Below, one piece after another: positions 35,329-43,961 of a DNA stretch of 64,000 nt (positions are counted from its first letter, which is position 1; every line of letters begins with the position of its first letter). Location: contig CAWHCK010000059.1 in NCBI GenBank assembly GCA_963827585.1, forward strand, positions 186,001 through 250,000, given 5' to 3'. This stretch comes from VAZQ01 sp963827585 (GTDB lineage: Bacteria; Pseudomonadota; Alphaproteobacteria; Rhizobiales; Xanthobacteraceae). Made by a program: the position numbers and the translations under genes. A model generated the notes under the pieces. The model saw only the letters and a list, made by a program, of their open reading frames with translations. It did no database searches and was not told the DNA's origin.

Positions 35329-36007
35329 TCAAATCGCACTCGCCGCGATGTTGACCGTCAGCGCCAGCAGCGCGGTGTTGAAGAAGAACGCGACGATCCC
35401 GTGCGCATTCACGGTGCGGCGGATCAGTTGCGACGCCACCGCAACGTCGGAGACCTGACACGTCATGCCGATGACGAATGAGAAATAGGCGAAATCCCAG
35501 TAGTCGGGTTCATCCTCGTCGGGGAACTTGAGCCCGCTCTTCTTGGCGCCGTGCTCGCCGTAGTAATCGTGCGCGTAGTTGAGCGCGAAGATGGTGTGGA
35601 TGAAGACCCAGGACAGAAAGATGGTGACGGTCGCGAGCGCGAGTTGCGGCCCCGTCCGCTCGGCGCCCTGGCTGGTCCCGAGTTCCGCAACGATGGCGCC
35701 GAGGCTGGCGAGCGCCGCCAGCACGGTCAGGAGGAGGATGGCAAAACGGCCTTCGTCCTCTTGCGAGGCGTGGTCGCGAATATGCTGGACGCTCGAGCGC
35801 GCCATCAGGCCGAAGGTGAGCGCGAGATAGAGCGCGACCCCGGCATCCCAGCCCGCGACAATGCGCGTCGAGGTCCGCCACTCGGACGGCAACAGGACCA
35901 TCACGACGATCCCGAGCGCGATCGAGATCACGAAGTCGCGGGCGCGCGTGAATGATCCGCAGGATGTAAGGCAGGCGGCGCGGCGGTCGTTTCCGTTGCC
36001 TGGCCAT
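35329..36007 (-). CDS. DUF1345 integral membrane protein (frame break near the start)
   Basis: About 225 residues with five or six hydrophobic spans: SIALGIVVMVLLPSEW, GVALYLALTFGLM, LLLTVLAALASLGAI, IFLSWVFIHTIFALNYAHDYY and the end ALLALTVNIAAS. The central FALNYAHDYYGE and DYWDFAYFSFVIGMTCQ are DUF1345 hallmarks; function is unknown. The expected first codons (MARQRKRPPRRLPYILRI, from ATG 36007) are in another frame from the body. The break lies in GCGGGCGCGCG at 35938-35948; one base less gives HARRDFVISIALG. If the upstream start is ignored, an internal start at 35931 gives 200 residues. Confidence 0.75.
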
Positions 36008-36069
36008 GGGTTCTTGGCTCTTTGTCTTGGCGCCGCGGCATCCTCGGTCAGGCGGCAGCCGCGATGTCT

Positions 36070-37182
36070 TCACGCGGCCTTGGTCGGCAGGTTCGCACGT
36101 TCGGCGGCGTAGACCTCGTCCATGCGCGATTGCATGCCGTGCCGGGCGAGCGCCTCGGCGAATATGCGGCGCACCACCGGCTGCTCGTCGGCGTAGTCGA
36201 CCTGCGTTCCCCCGAGCCGCGTCGAGATCCACGACATCGGCACGCCCTGTGCGTTGCGCGGCGACCAGTGCTTGAACGCGAGATAGCGCGCGGGTGTCGG
36301 CCCGGAATTGAAATGCTGGTGAAACCAGGCATTGGGCGGAACGATGAGCGTTCCGGCCTGCCAGTCGAAGCGGCGCGGCTCCTCGCCTCGCGGCCACATC
36401 AGCGAATAGCCCTCGCCCGAGAGCACGATGACGTGGGCGCCCGGCCCGTGCGCATGCGCCTTCTTGTAGGTGCCGACCGGGAACTGGGAGATGTGGCTCG
36501 CGATCGAGCCGCGCGCCATGTTGAAGCGGATGTGGCCACCGCCGGCGCCGCGCTCCTTGGCGGCGATCAGCGGCAGGTTGACGGCGTCGGGCACGAAATT
36601 GGTCCGCAGCAGGAAGCCCGACTGCTCGCCCTTGGCGCTGTAATAGTCGGCCTCGCCGGCGAAGCGGCCGTTGAAGTCGTGCGGATGATCGAACACGAAA
36701 TCGAGGTCGTCATAGAGATTGATGACGGAGGGCGCATTGGTCACCGCCACGTAGCGCGCCGGCTCCCGGCCGGAGCCGTTGAAATGCCGGTACCAGCAAT
36801 TGAGCGGAATGGCGAAGATCGCGCCCGCCCTCCACTCGAAGGTGACGCGGGCGCCGGCATTGTTCCACACGGTGGTGGAGCCGCGGCCCGCGAGCACCAG
36901 GATCATCTCCTCGAACAGATGGTGCTGCGGCGCCAGCGCCTGGCCCGGGGCGATCTCGCAGACGTAGCAGTCGTTCGAGGTGCGCGACGCCTCGTGGTTG
37001 ATGAACACGCCGCGGCCGCCCTTGCGCGCCCAGGGCTTGAGCTCGGCGGTGCGCAGGTTCGGCACGTAGTGCGCGCTGACGATGTCGAGCCCCTCGCCGC
37101 GCACGAAGCGCAGATAGGGCGAATCCTTCTCGGTCTTGAACTTGTCCGCCAGCTCCTGCGAGACCGTCGCGTCCTTGGTCAT
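36070..37182 (-). CDS. Bicupin protein (two cupin domains)
   Basis: A 370-residue cytoplasmic protein with two germin-like cupin barrels. The first carries a metal motif around LAPQHHLFEEMILVLAGRG, the second around KKAHAHGPGAHVIVLSGEG; both keep His and Glu/His positions typical of a metal centre. The layout (two cupins, PARYVAVTNAP after the first, PARYLAFKHW after the second) recalls ring-cleaving or decarboxylating bicupins such as the gentisate dioxygenase group, but I cannot name the reaction. ATG 37182 has a strong GGAGG; the frame is open further upstream without support. It diverges from the sheath gene at 37383. Confidence 0.75.
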   Translation of the reverse strand: MTKDATVSQELADKFKTEKDSPYLRFVRGEGLDIVSAHYVPNLRTAELKPWARKGGRGVFINHEASRTSNDCYVCEIAPGQALAPQHHLFEEMILVLAGRGSTTVWNNAGARVTFEWRAGAIFAIPLNCWYRHFNGSGREPARYVAVTNAPSVINLYDDLDFVFDHPHDFNGRFAGEADYYSAKGEQSGFLLRTNFVPDAVNLPLIAAKERGAGGGHIRFNMARGSIASHISQFPVGTYKKAHAHGPGAHVIVLSGEGYSLMWPRGEEPRRFDWQAGTLIVPPNAWFHQHFNSGPTPARYLAFKHWSPRNAQGVPMSWISTRLGGTQVDYADEQPVVRRIFAEALARHGMQSRMDEVYAAERANLPTKAA

Positions 37183-37382
37183 GGAAGACCTCCACGCGGT
37201 TCTGCTGTCCGCCTGGTTTATCAGCGGCAGGCAAGCTGCGGCAATGCCGTGGCGGCGCCTGGTCGAGCGGAGGCAATGGTGTGGAGCAGGGACTTGGGTG
37301 GGGCCGGCCATGGACCGGCGCGGTGCGCGCCTCTACGCTGCGGCTCGGGCTGCTGCCATTGAGCGTCGCGGGGAGGCCTGTC

Positions 37383-39022
37383 ATGCCGGAGTATCTGGCT
37401 CCCGGGGTCTACGTCGAGGAAATCCCGTCCGCCGCGCATGCCATCGCCGGTGTTCCCACGTCCACGGTGGCGTTTCTCGGCGCGACCCAATCCGGTCCGG
37501 TGGCGGCGCCGCTCCGCGTGCATAGCTTCGCGGAATTCGAGGCGCATTTCGGCGCCTTGGCGGCCGACATGCCGCTCGGCTATGCCGTCCAGCACTATTT
37601 CCTCAACGGCGGCCGCGAGGCGCTGATTGCGCGGGTGCGTGCCGGCTGGAGCCGGGCTCAGCGACGCCGATCTGTCGAGCCCGGCGCTCGAAGCGAGCAA
37701 GCGCGGCCTCTGGCTGCTGGAGCACGCCGAGCGCTTCGACATGCTCTGCATCCCGCCGCTGTCGCGCACGGCCGATGTCGGGCGGGCGACCTGGGATGCC
37801 GCGATCGCCTATGCCACGCGGCGCGGTGCGATGGTGATCGTCGATCCGCCCGCGACCTGGACGGCGGCAAAGAACATCTCCGAAGCCGCGATCGCCGCAT
37901 TGGTCGGCCGCAGCCCGAACGCGGCGCTCTACTATCCGCGGCTGCGGGCGCCCGATCCGCTGCGCGGCAATCAGGTCGCGAGCTTCGCCCCCTGCGGCGC
38001 GGTTGCCGGAATCTATGCGCGCATGGACGCGCGCCCACGGCGTCTGGACCGCGCCGGCAGGGCCTGAGGCGGCCGTGCTCGGCGTCGAGGGATTGAGCGG
38101 CGCCCTCTCGGAGGGGCAGCTCTCCACGCTCGGTGCCATGGGCGTCAACGGCCTGCGCGCGTTGTCCGCGGGCGCCGTCGTGCTCTGGGGCGCGCGCACG
38201 CTCGCGGGACAGGACGTGGCCGAACCGCAGTTCAAATATGTTCCGGTGCGGCGCCTCGCGATGTTCATCGCCGCGAGCATCACGCAGGGCCTGCGATGGA
38301 CGGTGTTCGAGCCCCATGGCGAGCCGCTCTGGGCGCTCATCCGCGCGCGCGTCGCAGAGTTCCTCCACGGCCTGTTGCATCAGGGCGCGTTCAAGGGCGA
38401 CAGGCCGCAGGAGGCCTATTTCGTGCGCTGCGACGCCACCACCATGACGCAGCAGGACATCGATCAAGGCATCGTCAACGTGACCGTGGGCTTCGCTCCG
38501 CTCAAGCCGGCGGAGTTCGTCGTCATCCGCATCGGCCTCTGGACCAAGGAGCACGCCCACGCGGGCGCGAAGGCGCAGCACTGCCAGCTTCGCACCGGGC
38601 GCTACACGCTACGCGTTATCTTGGACGGCCACGTGATCCCCGGCATGCGCCGCGTGCGCGGGCTTGGCCAGCTCACCGAGCTGGTGACGGTGCGCGACGG
38701 CAGCGATCCGAGTTCCTCGCACGTGATCGTCGGGCGCACGAAGTTCGAACGCATCACGCTCGAGCGCGGCTTTACGGAGGACAATACGTTCGCGAGCTGG
38801 GCCCGGGCCATGCAGCAAAGCGGCGGCCCGCCACCGCGCAAGAGCGCTCGCATCGAATTCCGCGACGTCTGGCAGCAGCTTACGGTCGGCTGGAATGTCT
38901 CGGGGGCGGTTCCGGTCAAATACGCGGTGTCGGATCTCGATGCCTCCGGCAACGAGGTGGCGATCGAGGAAATCACCCTCGACTACGAGGGGCTCAGACG
39001 CGACGACGATCCGCGGCAATAG
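37383..39022 (+). pseudogene. Contractile-tail sheath protein joined to tail-tube protein, two frame breaks
   Basis: The start PEYLAPGVYVEEIPSAAHA is the classic opening of phage/contractile-injection sheath proteins (GGAGG before ATG 37383). The frame shifts at 37635-37642, where GTGC is duplicated, and continues with GAGLSDADLSSPALEASKRG. It shifts again at 38028-38033, resuming with AHGVWTAPAGPEAAVLG and the sheath C-terminus (PLKPAEFVVIRIG). The same last frame then runs without a stop into a tail-tube (T4 gp19-type) domain: RVILDGHVIPGMRRVRGLG, FERITLERGFTEDNTFASW and ASGNEVAIEEITLDYEGL. Total about 390 plus 155 residues. The sheath is short and lacks the usual inserted domains. No baseplate, spike, ATPase or capsid gene is nearby, so it is not a prophage. 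Remnant or part of a dispersed injection system. Confidence 0.7.
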
Positions 39023-39036
39023 CGGGTGGACGCCGG

Positions 39037-39756
39037 ATGATGCCCCCAGCAACGCAGCCGCGGCGTCGGCCCGGATGGCTCTCCCGCCTGGTGTGGGCCC
39101 TGGTCGTTGTCGTGGTGGTGGTCCTGCTGCTGCCCTATCTCCTGGTGCCGCTTTATCGCGTCGTCGACCCGGTCTCGACGCTGATGCTCTGGCGCTGGGC
39201 GACCGGCGCGCGCGTGGAGCGAAGCTTGGTCCCGCTCGAGCGCATGGCGCCGGTGTTGCCGATCACCGTGATTGCGGCGGAGGACGGCCGCTTCTGCAGC
39301 CATCATGGCATCGACTGGCTGGAGATGCAGGAGCGGCTGGAGCAGGTCGACGACATCAGCAAGGCCAGGGGCGTGTCCACCATCACCCAGCAGACCGCCA
39401 AGAACCTGTTCCTGTGGCCGGGGCGCAGCTTCCTGCGCAAGGGGCTGGAATTCCCGCTCGCGCTCTGGATCGATCTCGTGCTGCCCAAGCGGCGCGTGCT
39501 CGAAATCTACCTCAATATCGCGGAATGGGGGCCTAACGGCCAATTCGGCGTCGAGGCCGGCAGCCGCTACGCCTTCAACAAGTCGGCGCACGCGCTGAGC
39601 GCGCGCGAGGCGGCGCTGCTCGCCGCGGTGCTGCCGAATCCGCGCCGGCGCAGCGCCAAGCAGCCGGGGCCGGCCATGCGCCGGCTCGCAGGCGTCTACG
39701 AGGTCCGCGGCGCGGCCCAGGCGGCGCTTGCGGCTTGTGCCAAAACCCCCACCTGA
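39037..39756 (+). CDS. mtgA: Monofunctional biosynthetic peptidoglycan transglycosylase
   Basis: A 239-residue glycosyltransferase-51 enzyme that polymerises lipid II into glycan strands at the inner membrane. A Val-rich membrane anchor spans residues 18-40. The catalytic Glu82 is in IAAEDGRFCSHHG, followed by GVSTITQQTAKNLFLW and the late KRRVLEIYLNIAEWG and GSRYAFNK segments. The start has ATGATG; the first (39037) is used. It begins 14 bases after the sheath-tube stop but is functionally unrelated. rpmF follows, an arrangement also known in related genomes. Confidence 0.92.
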   Translation: MMPPATQPRRRPGWLSRLVWALVVVVVVVLLLPYLLVPLYRVVDPVSTLMLWRWATGARVERSLVPLERMAPVLPITVIAAEDGRFCSHHGIDWLEMQERLEQVDDISKARGVSTITQQTAKNLFLWPGRSFLRKGLEFPLALWIDLVLPKRRVLEIYLNIAEWGPNGQFGVEAGSRYAFNKSAHALSAREAALLAAVLPNPRRRSAKQPGPAMRRLAGVYEVRGAAQAALAACAKTPT

Positions 39757-39910
39757 TCAAGAGGATGGCGGGACGCACGTGGCATCCAGGCGGCGCTGGC
39801 GTTGCGCGGCACGATCCTCTATAAGCCCGGCTTCCCGACAGCAGCGGCGCCGGCAAGGCGGCGGCTCGGGCACGCAAGAGACCGCACGCGAGAGACCAGG
39901 AGCAAGACCC

Positions 39911-40096
39911 ATGGCCGTCCCGAAACGAAAAACATCGCCGTCGAGGCGCGGGATGCGCCGCTCCGCCGATGCGTTGGCGCAGCCGACCTATGTCGAGGAC
40001 AAGGATTCGGGCGAGCTGCGCCGGCCACACCACATCGATCTCAAGACCGGCATGTACCGCGGCCGCCAGGTGCTCAAGTCCAAGAAGGACGTCTGA
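39911..40096 (+). CDS. rpmF: 50S ribosomal protein L32
   Basis: A 61-residue ribosomal protein with the alphaproteobacterial L32 pattern AVPKRKTSPSRRGMRRSAD at the start and RRPHHIDLKTGMYRGRQVL later. As in other members of this class the zinc-ribbon cysteines of gram-positive L32 are absent. GACCAGGAGCAAG lies upstream of ATG 39911. It lies alone between mtgA and a membrane protein gene. Confidence 0.95.
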   Translation: MAVPKRKTSPSRRGMRRSADALAQPTYVEDKDSGELRRPHHIDLKTGMYRGRQVLKSKKDV

Positions 40097-40251
40097 CCCC
40101 GGCGCCGTTCCCCACGGGGCGGGCGAGGGCGGGCCGTGCCCCATCGCCAATTCCAGTTTCGTGGAACCTGTTCTAGACTTGGCGCGGCGCGGAGCGAGCC
40201 TCCGCGCGCGACCTTTCGCGTGCAACGCCCACGTGAGGAAAGCCGACCGTC

Positions 40252-40725
40252 ATGTACCTGATCGCCTTTCCCCTCCTGATCATCCCGTTTGCGTTCTTCA
40301 ACATGGTGGTCTTTCTCCTGAACATGCCGTTCAGCGATATCGTATTCACCATCCCGCTTGCTGCCGGCCGCAGCATGCCGGTCAGCACCGGCGACCTGAT
40401 CGTCGCGATCGGCATGCTCCTGCTCTACGTCGAGCTGATCAAAGCGGTGCGGCCGGGCGGCAAGCTCGTCATGGACCATGTGCTCTCGTTCCTGCTGTTC
40501 GCCGGCATGGCGGCCGAGCTCGCGCTGGTGCCGCGGGCGGCGACGCCGACCTTGTTGCTGCTCACCGTGCTCAGCTTCGTCGACCTGGTCACCGGCCTCT
40601 CGGTTCGCTCGGCGCAGCACAAGATCGTGGTCGAGGGGGCGCAGCAGACGCAGCGTGAGCACGCCGGGCCTGATCGTCCTGGGAGCGCCGAGGCGGCGGC
40701 GCGCGCATTCAAGCAAGCGCGCTAG
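40252..40725 (+). CDS. Conserved hypothetical membrane protein
   Basis: A 157-residue protein with about four hydrophobic spans (IAFPLLIIPFAFFNMVVFLL, LIVAIGMLLLYVEL, HVLSFLLFAGMAAELALV, LLLLTVLSFVDLVTGLSV) and a polar C-terminal tail (QQTQREHAGPDRPG). I do not recognise a named family. The upstream ATG 40252 is preceded by GAGGAAAG. It converges on the GlcG-like gene, whose stop is only a few bases away. Role unknown. Confidence 0.75.
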   Translation: MYLIAFPLLIIPFAFFNMVVFLLNMPFSDIVFTIPLAAGRSMPVSTGDLIVAIGMLLLYVELIKAVRPGGKLVMDHVLSFLLFAGMAAELALVPRAATPTLLLLTVLSFVDLVTGLSVRSAQHKIVVEGAQQTQREHAGPDRPGSAEAAARAFKQAR

Positions 40726-40730
40726 ACTAG

Positions 40731-41162
40731 CTAGCCGCCGGTCTCCGCGACGAAGCCCGCCGCCTCGATGCCGGCGACCGCCGCCGCCTCGTCATTGTCG
40801 GAGGTATCGCCGGACACGCCGACCGCGCCGACCAGGGCCCCGGCCTTGTCGCGGATGAGCACGCCGCCGGGCACCGGCACGAGCGCGCCTGCGGTCATCT
40901 CGACGAGCGCGGCCGCCATATGCGGGCGCTCGACCCCGATCTGATGCAGTCGCCGCGACCCCGCGCCGAAGGCGACCGCGCCAAAGGCCTTGCCGGACGC
41001 GATTTTCGACCGCAGGATCGGGTTGCCGTCTTCCTCCGCGTAGGCGCGCAGCGCGCCGCGGCTGTCGACCACGGCGACGCCGAGCGGCCTGAACTTCTTC
41101 TCGCGCGCGGCGGTGAGCGTTTTGTCGAGGATGGTACGAGCCTGGGCAAGCGTTAGTGTCAT
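40731..41162 (-). CDS. GlcG/HbpS-like (DUF336) protein
   Basis: A 143-residue haem-degrading/GlcG-family protein with the typical start LTLAQARTILDKTL, the central VVDSRGALRAYAEEDGNP, and the C-terminal PVPGGVLIRDKAGALVGAVGVSGDTSDNDE. Members bind haem or cobalamin or are encoded with oxidoreductases such as glycolate oxidase; here there is no such partner. It diverges from the gamma-glutamyltransferase gene across 63 bases, which must hold both promoters. Function is not clear from sequence. Confidence 0.88.
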   Translation of the reverse strand: MTLTLAQARTILDKTLTAAREKKFRPLGVAVVDSRGALRAYAEEDGNPILRSKIASGKAFGAVAFGAGSRRLHQIGVERPHMAAALVEMTAGALVPVPGGVLIRDKAGALVGAVGVSGDTSDNDEAAAVAGIEAAGFVAETGG

Positions 41163-41225
41163 CGCGTGTCTCTCCTTGATCCGACCGTGCCGGTCATCGC
41201 ATAGCGTATCATCGTCGCAAGAGCC

Positions 41226-42809
41226 ATGAGCCGCGATTTCCAGTTGCCGGGCCGGTCGCCGATCATCGCCGGCGAAAGCATGGCCGCGACCTCGCACCCG
41301 CTCGCGAGCCTCGCGGCCATCGACACCCTGCGCGCCGGCGGCAATGCCGCCGACGCCGCGGTGACGGCGGTGGCGGTGCTGTGCGTGGTCGAGCCGCACA
41401 TGACGGGCATCGGCGGCGATTGCTTCGCCATGGTGAGCGTGCCGGGCAAGCCGGTCTGGGGCTACAACGGCTCCGGCCGCGCCGGCGCCCGTGTGTCACT
41501 CGAGGCGCTGATGGCGCAGGGCATCCGCACCATCGCCTCCGACTCCGTGCATGCCGTGACCGTGCCGGGCGCGATCGATGCCTGGGCGGCGATCCTCGCG
41601 GCGCATGGCCGCTTTTCCCTCGATCGCGTGCTCGCTCCCGCGATCCGCTACGCTGCAGGCGGATTTCCCGTGGCCTCGCGCATCGCCTCGGACTGGGCAC
41701 AGATGGTCGCAAAGCTGCGCGCCGATATCGGCGCCGCCCGCCATTACCTGTTCGACGGCTGCGCGCCTAAGGAAGGCGACATCGTCAAGCTGCCGGCGCT
41801 GGCGCAATCGCTCGCGACCATCGCGGCGAAGGGTCCGCGCGCCTTTTACGAAGGGCCGATCGCGCAGGACATGGTCGCAACCGTCGCCGGCCGGGGCTCG
41901 TTGCTGACCGGCGAGGACTTCGCCCACCATCGCGGCGAGGTGGTCACGCCGATCACCACGAACTATCGCGGGCTCGACGTCCTGGAATTGCCGCCCAACA
42001 GCCAGGGCCTGACCGCGCTGGTGCTGCTCGACGTCCTGGAGCGGTTCGATCTCGCCGCGCTCGATCCGCTCGGTCCCGACCGCTTCCATATCGCGCTCGA
42101 GGCGGCGCGGCTCGCCTATGCCGTGCGCGATGCCCACATCGCCGACCCCGCCTCCATGCGTGTCTCGGTGCCGGCGCTGCTCGACAAGAATTTTGCCGCC
42201 AGGCTCGCCGGCCGCATCGACCGCGCGCGCCGCGTGGGCCTGCCGCGGGCACCGTCGCCCGACAGCGACACCGTGTATCTCACCGTGGTCGACCGCGACC
42301 GCATGGCGGTGTCGCTGATCAATACGCTCTTTGACTCGTTCGGTGTGGGCATCTGCACGGAAAAGACCGGCATCCTGCTGACCAATCGCGGCGCCTGTTT
42401 CGTGACCGATCCCGACCATCCCAACGCGTTCGGGGCGAGCAAACGGCCGATGCACACCATTATCCCCGCGCTCGCATTCCGCCACGGGCGCTGCGACCTG
42501 ACGTTCGGCGTCATGGGCGCGCACTACCAGCCGATGGGGCATGGGCAGTTCGTCACCAACGTCGTCGATTACGGCATGGATGTGCAGGCCGCGATCGATG
42601 CGCCGCGCGCGTTCTTCGTGGGAGAGAAAACTGTCGTCGAACGCGGCCTGCCGCGCGCGAGCGTCGACGGCCTGAGCGCGCGCGGCCACGACGTCGCCAT
42701 CGCCCCATCGCCGTGGGGCGGCGCCCAGGCGATCCGCATCGACTGGGAGCGCGGCGTGCTGATCGCGGGTTCCGATCCGCGCAAGGACGGCTGCGCGCTG
42801 GGATACTGA
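41226..42809 (+). CDS. Gamma-glutamyltransferase-family protein
   Basis: A 527-residue Ntn-hydrolase of the gamma-glutamyltransferase family. The N-terminal large-subunit region has AGGNAADAAVTAVAVLCVVEPH and GIGGDCFAM. The self-processing nucleophile is Thr349 in DSDTVYLTVVDRD, and the small subunit would start there (with NTLFDSFGVGI after it). No signal peptide is seen, unlike classic periplasmic Ggt. The cytoplasmic relatives include enzymes acting on other gamma-glutamyl or amide compounds, so glutathione is not certain as substrate. The C-terminal end reads GSDPRKDGCALGY, typical of this branch. Confidence 0.88.
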   Translation: MSRDFQLPGRSPIIAGESMAATSHPLASLAAIDTLRAGGNAADAAVTAVAVLCVVEPHMTGIGGDCFAMVSVPGKPVWGYNGSGRAGARVSLEALMAQGIRTIASDSVHAVTVPGAIDAWAAILAAHGRFSLDRVLAPAIRYAAGGFPVASRIASDWAQMVAKLRADIGAARHYLFDGCAPKEGDIVKLPALAQSLATIAAKGPRAFYEGPIAQDMVATVAGRGSLLTGEDFAHHRGEVVTPITTNYRGLDVLELPPNSQGLTALVLLDVLERFDLAALDPLGPDRFHIALEAARLAYAVRDAHIADPASMRVSVPALLDKNFAARLAGRIDRARRVGLPRAPSPDSDTVYLTVVDRDRMAVSLINTLFDSFGVGICTEKTGILLTNRGACFVTDPDHPNAFGASKRPMHTIIPALAFRHGRCDLTFGVMGAHYQPMGHGQFVTNVVDYGMDVQAAIDAPRAFFVGEKTVVERGLPRASVDGLSARGHDVAIAPSPWGGAQAIRIDWERGVLIAGSDPRKDGCALGY

Positions 42810-42814
42810 TCGCC

Positions 42815-43435
42815 CTACGCTTTGTCTTTGTCCTTGTCCTGGTCCTGGTCCTTGTCGCTCAGCCGCTCCAGGCGCTTCTGCATCTCTTCCATCTGGCGCT
42901 TGAGATCGTGGATCTCGTCGCCGCCGCTGCCGCCCGGTTGTGCAGTACCCTTGTCCGGCTCCGCTCCCACCTGTCCCTCGCGCCGCGCGAACGGCGTGAA
43001 CATCGCAAAGGTGCGCTCGAACATCTCCATGTTCCGCCGCACCTGGTCCTCGAGCGCGCCGAACGGGCTGCCGCCGAACGCCTGCGCCATCTGCTGACGG
43101 AACTTTTCCTGCTCGCGGGTGAGCGAGTCGATGGAGACTTCGAGATAGCGCGGCACCAGCATCTGCATGCTGTCGCCATAAAAGCGGATGAGCTGGCGCA
43201 GGAAGGCGATGGGCATGAGGCTCTGCCCCTCCTTGTTCTCCTGCTCGAAAATGATCTGGGCCAGCACCTGGCGCGTGATGTCTTCGCCGGTCTTGGCGTC
43301 ATGAACGATGAAATCCTCGCCTGCCTTCACCATCCCCGCGAGATCTTCGAGCGTGACATAGGTGCTGGTGCCGGTGTTATAGAGCCGCCGGTTGGCGTAT
43401 TTCTTGATGGCGATCGGTTGCTCCGACTTAGTCAT
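42815..43435 (-). CDS. phaR: Polyhydroxyalkanoate synthesis repressor
   Basis: A 206-residue PhaR, a DNA-binding repressor that also senses polyhydroxybutyrate granules and controls phasin and other genes. The PHB_acc_N domain covers residues 7-68 (IKKYANRRLYNTGTSTYVTL, then FIVHDAKTGEDITR), followed by PHB_acc repeats (LMPIAFLRQLIRFYGDSM, PRYLEVSIDSLTREQEKF). The C-terminus is a predicted coiled coil ending in an Asp/Lys/Gln repeat (DKDQDQDKDKDK) encoded by GGACAA-like hexamers. Its ATG overlaps the stop of the mini gene upstream by eight bases. It diverges, through that gene, from phaA. Confidence 0.93.
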   Translation of the reverse strand: MTKSEQPIAIKKYANRRLYNTGTSTYVTLEDLAGMVKAGEDFIVHDAKTGEDITRQVLAQIIFEQENKEGQSLMPIAFLRQLIRFYGDSMQMLVPRYLEVSIDSLTREQEKFRQQMAQAFGGSPFGALEDQVRRNMEMFERTFAMFTPFARREGQVGAEPDKGTAQPGGSGGDEIHDLKRQMEEMQKRLERLSDKDQDQDKDKDKA

Positions 43436-43631
43436 GGCGTGCACGCCCGACGATGATCTGTTTGAGTACGGCCTGCGTGATGTCATCGCCGGTCTTGGCG
43501 TCGTGGACCACGAAATCCTCCTCGTCCTCCACCATCGCGCCGAGATCGTCGAGCGTCACGTAGCGGCCCGCACCGGGATGGTAGAGCCGTCGATTGTCGT
43601 ATTTCTTGATGGTGACCGGTTCCGACGACAT
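43428..43631 (-). CDS. Mini PhaR: isolated PHB_acc_N DNA-binding domain
   Basis: A 67-residue protein that is a diverged copy of the first about 65 residues of PhaR: VTIKKYDNRRLYHPGAGRYVTL and FVVHDAKTGDDITQAV. It ends at RARHD, where its stop codon is inside the ATGACTAA that starts phaR, so the two are translationally coupled. It lacks the polymer-binding and oligomerisation parts, so it may bind DNA but not PHB granules, or form mixed dimers with PhaR. It reads like a real gene: it has kept the frame and the conserved residues. First gene of the phaR operon, facing phaA. Confidence 0.75.
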   Translation of the reverse strand: MSSEPVTIKKYDNRRLYHPGAGRYVTLDDLGAMVEDEEDFVVHDAKTGDDITQAVLKQIIVGRARHD

Positions 43632-43961
43632 GCTGAGCTCGGTTGGCGCCTATCCATTGGGCAGCATAGCCTGTTTTTTTTCAACCCGGCCACCGTTTTG
43701 TCTGCGCCCGGCGGCAGGCAAGGCCGCTCGCGGGCCTGCCCTCGCGGACAGTTGATGCAGAACAGACCGGCAATCCTTCCAATTGACAGGACCGCGCCCA
43801 CATCTCAAGGATGCGGCCATGGGTGACGGAACATGGGTGACCGAGGGTGACGGACCACTGGCGCGTCACGCGGGCGTTGCCATAACTCCATAGTGAACCG
43901 ATAGGGAGCCGATCGGCGAGGTTCCGTCACCGCCCAACCGGATACGAAAGGGAGTTGCGAG
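43632..43961. promoter_or_regulatory. 330-base divergent control region phaR/phaA
   Basis: No gene is seen. It contains an eight-T run near 43673-43681 and three copies of GGGTGACSGA at 43821-43830, 43835-43844 and 43845-43854, spaced 14 and 10 bases apart, about 110-140 bases before phaA. These repeats are a candidate binding site for PhaR or the mini PhaR. The phaA start is preceded by GGGAGTTGCGAG. Confidence 0.4.

Noticed and set aside
37383..39756. A prophage or complete contractile injection system
   Set aside because: Only sheath and tube domains are present; neighbours are mtgA, rpmF and metabolic genes, with no capsid, baseplate, integrase or attachment repeats.
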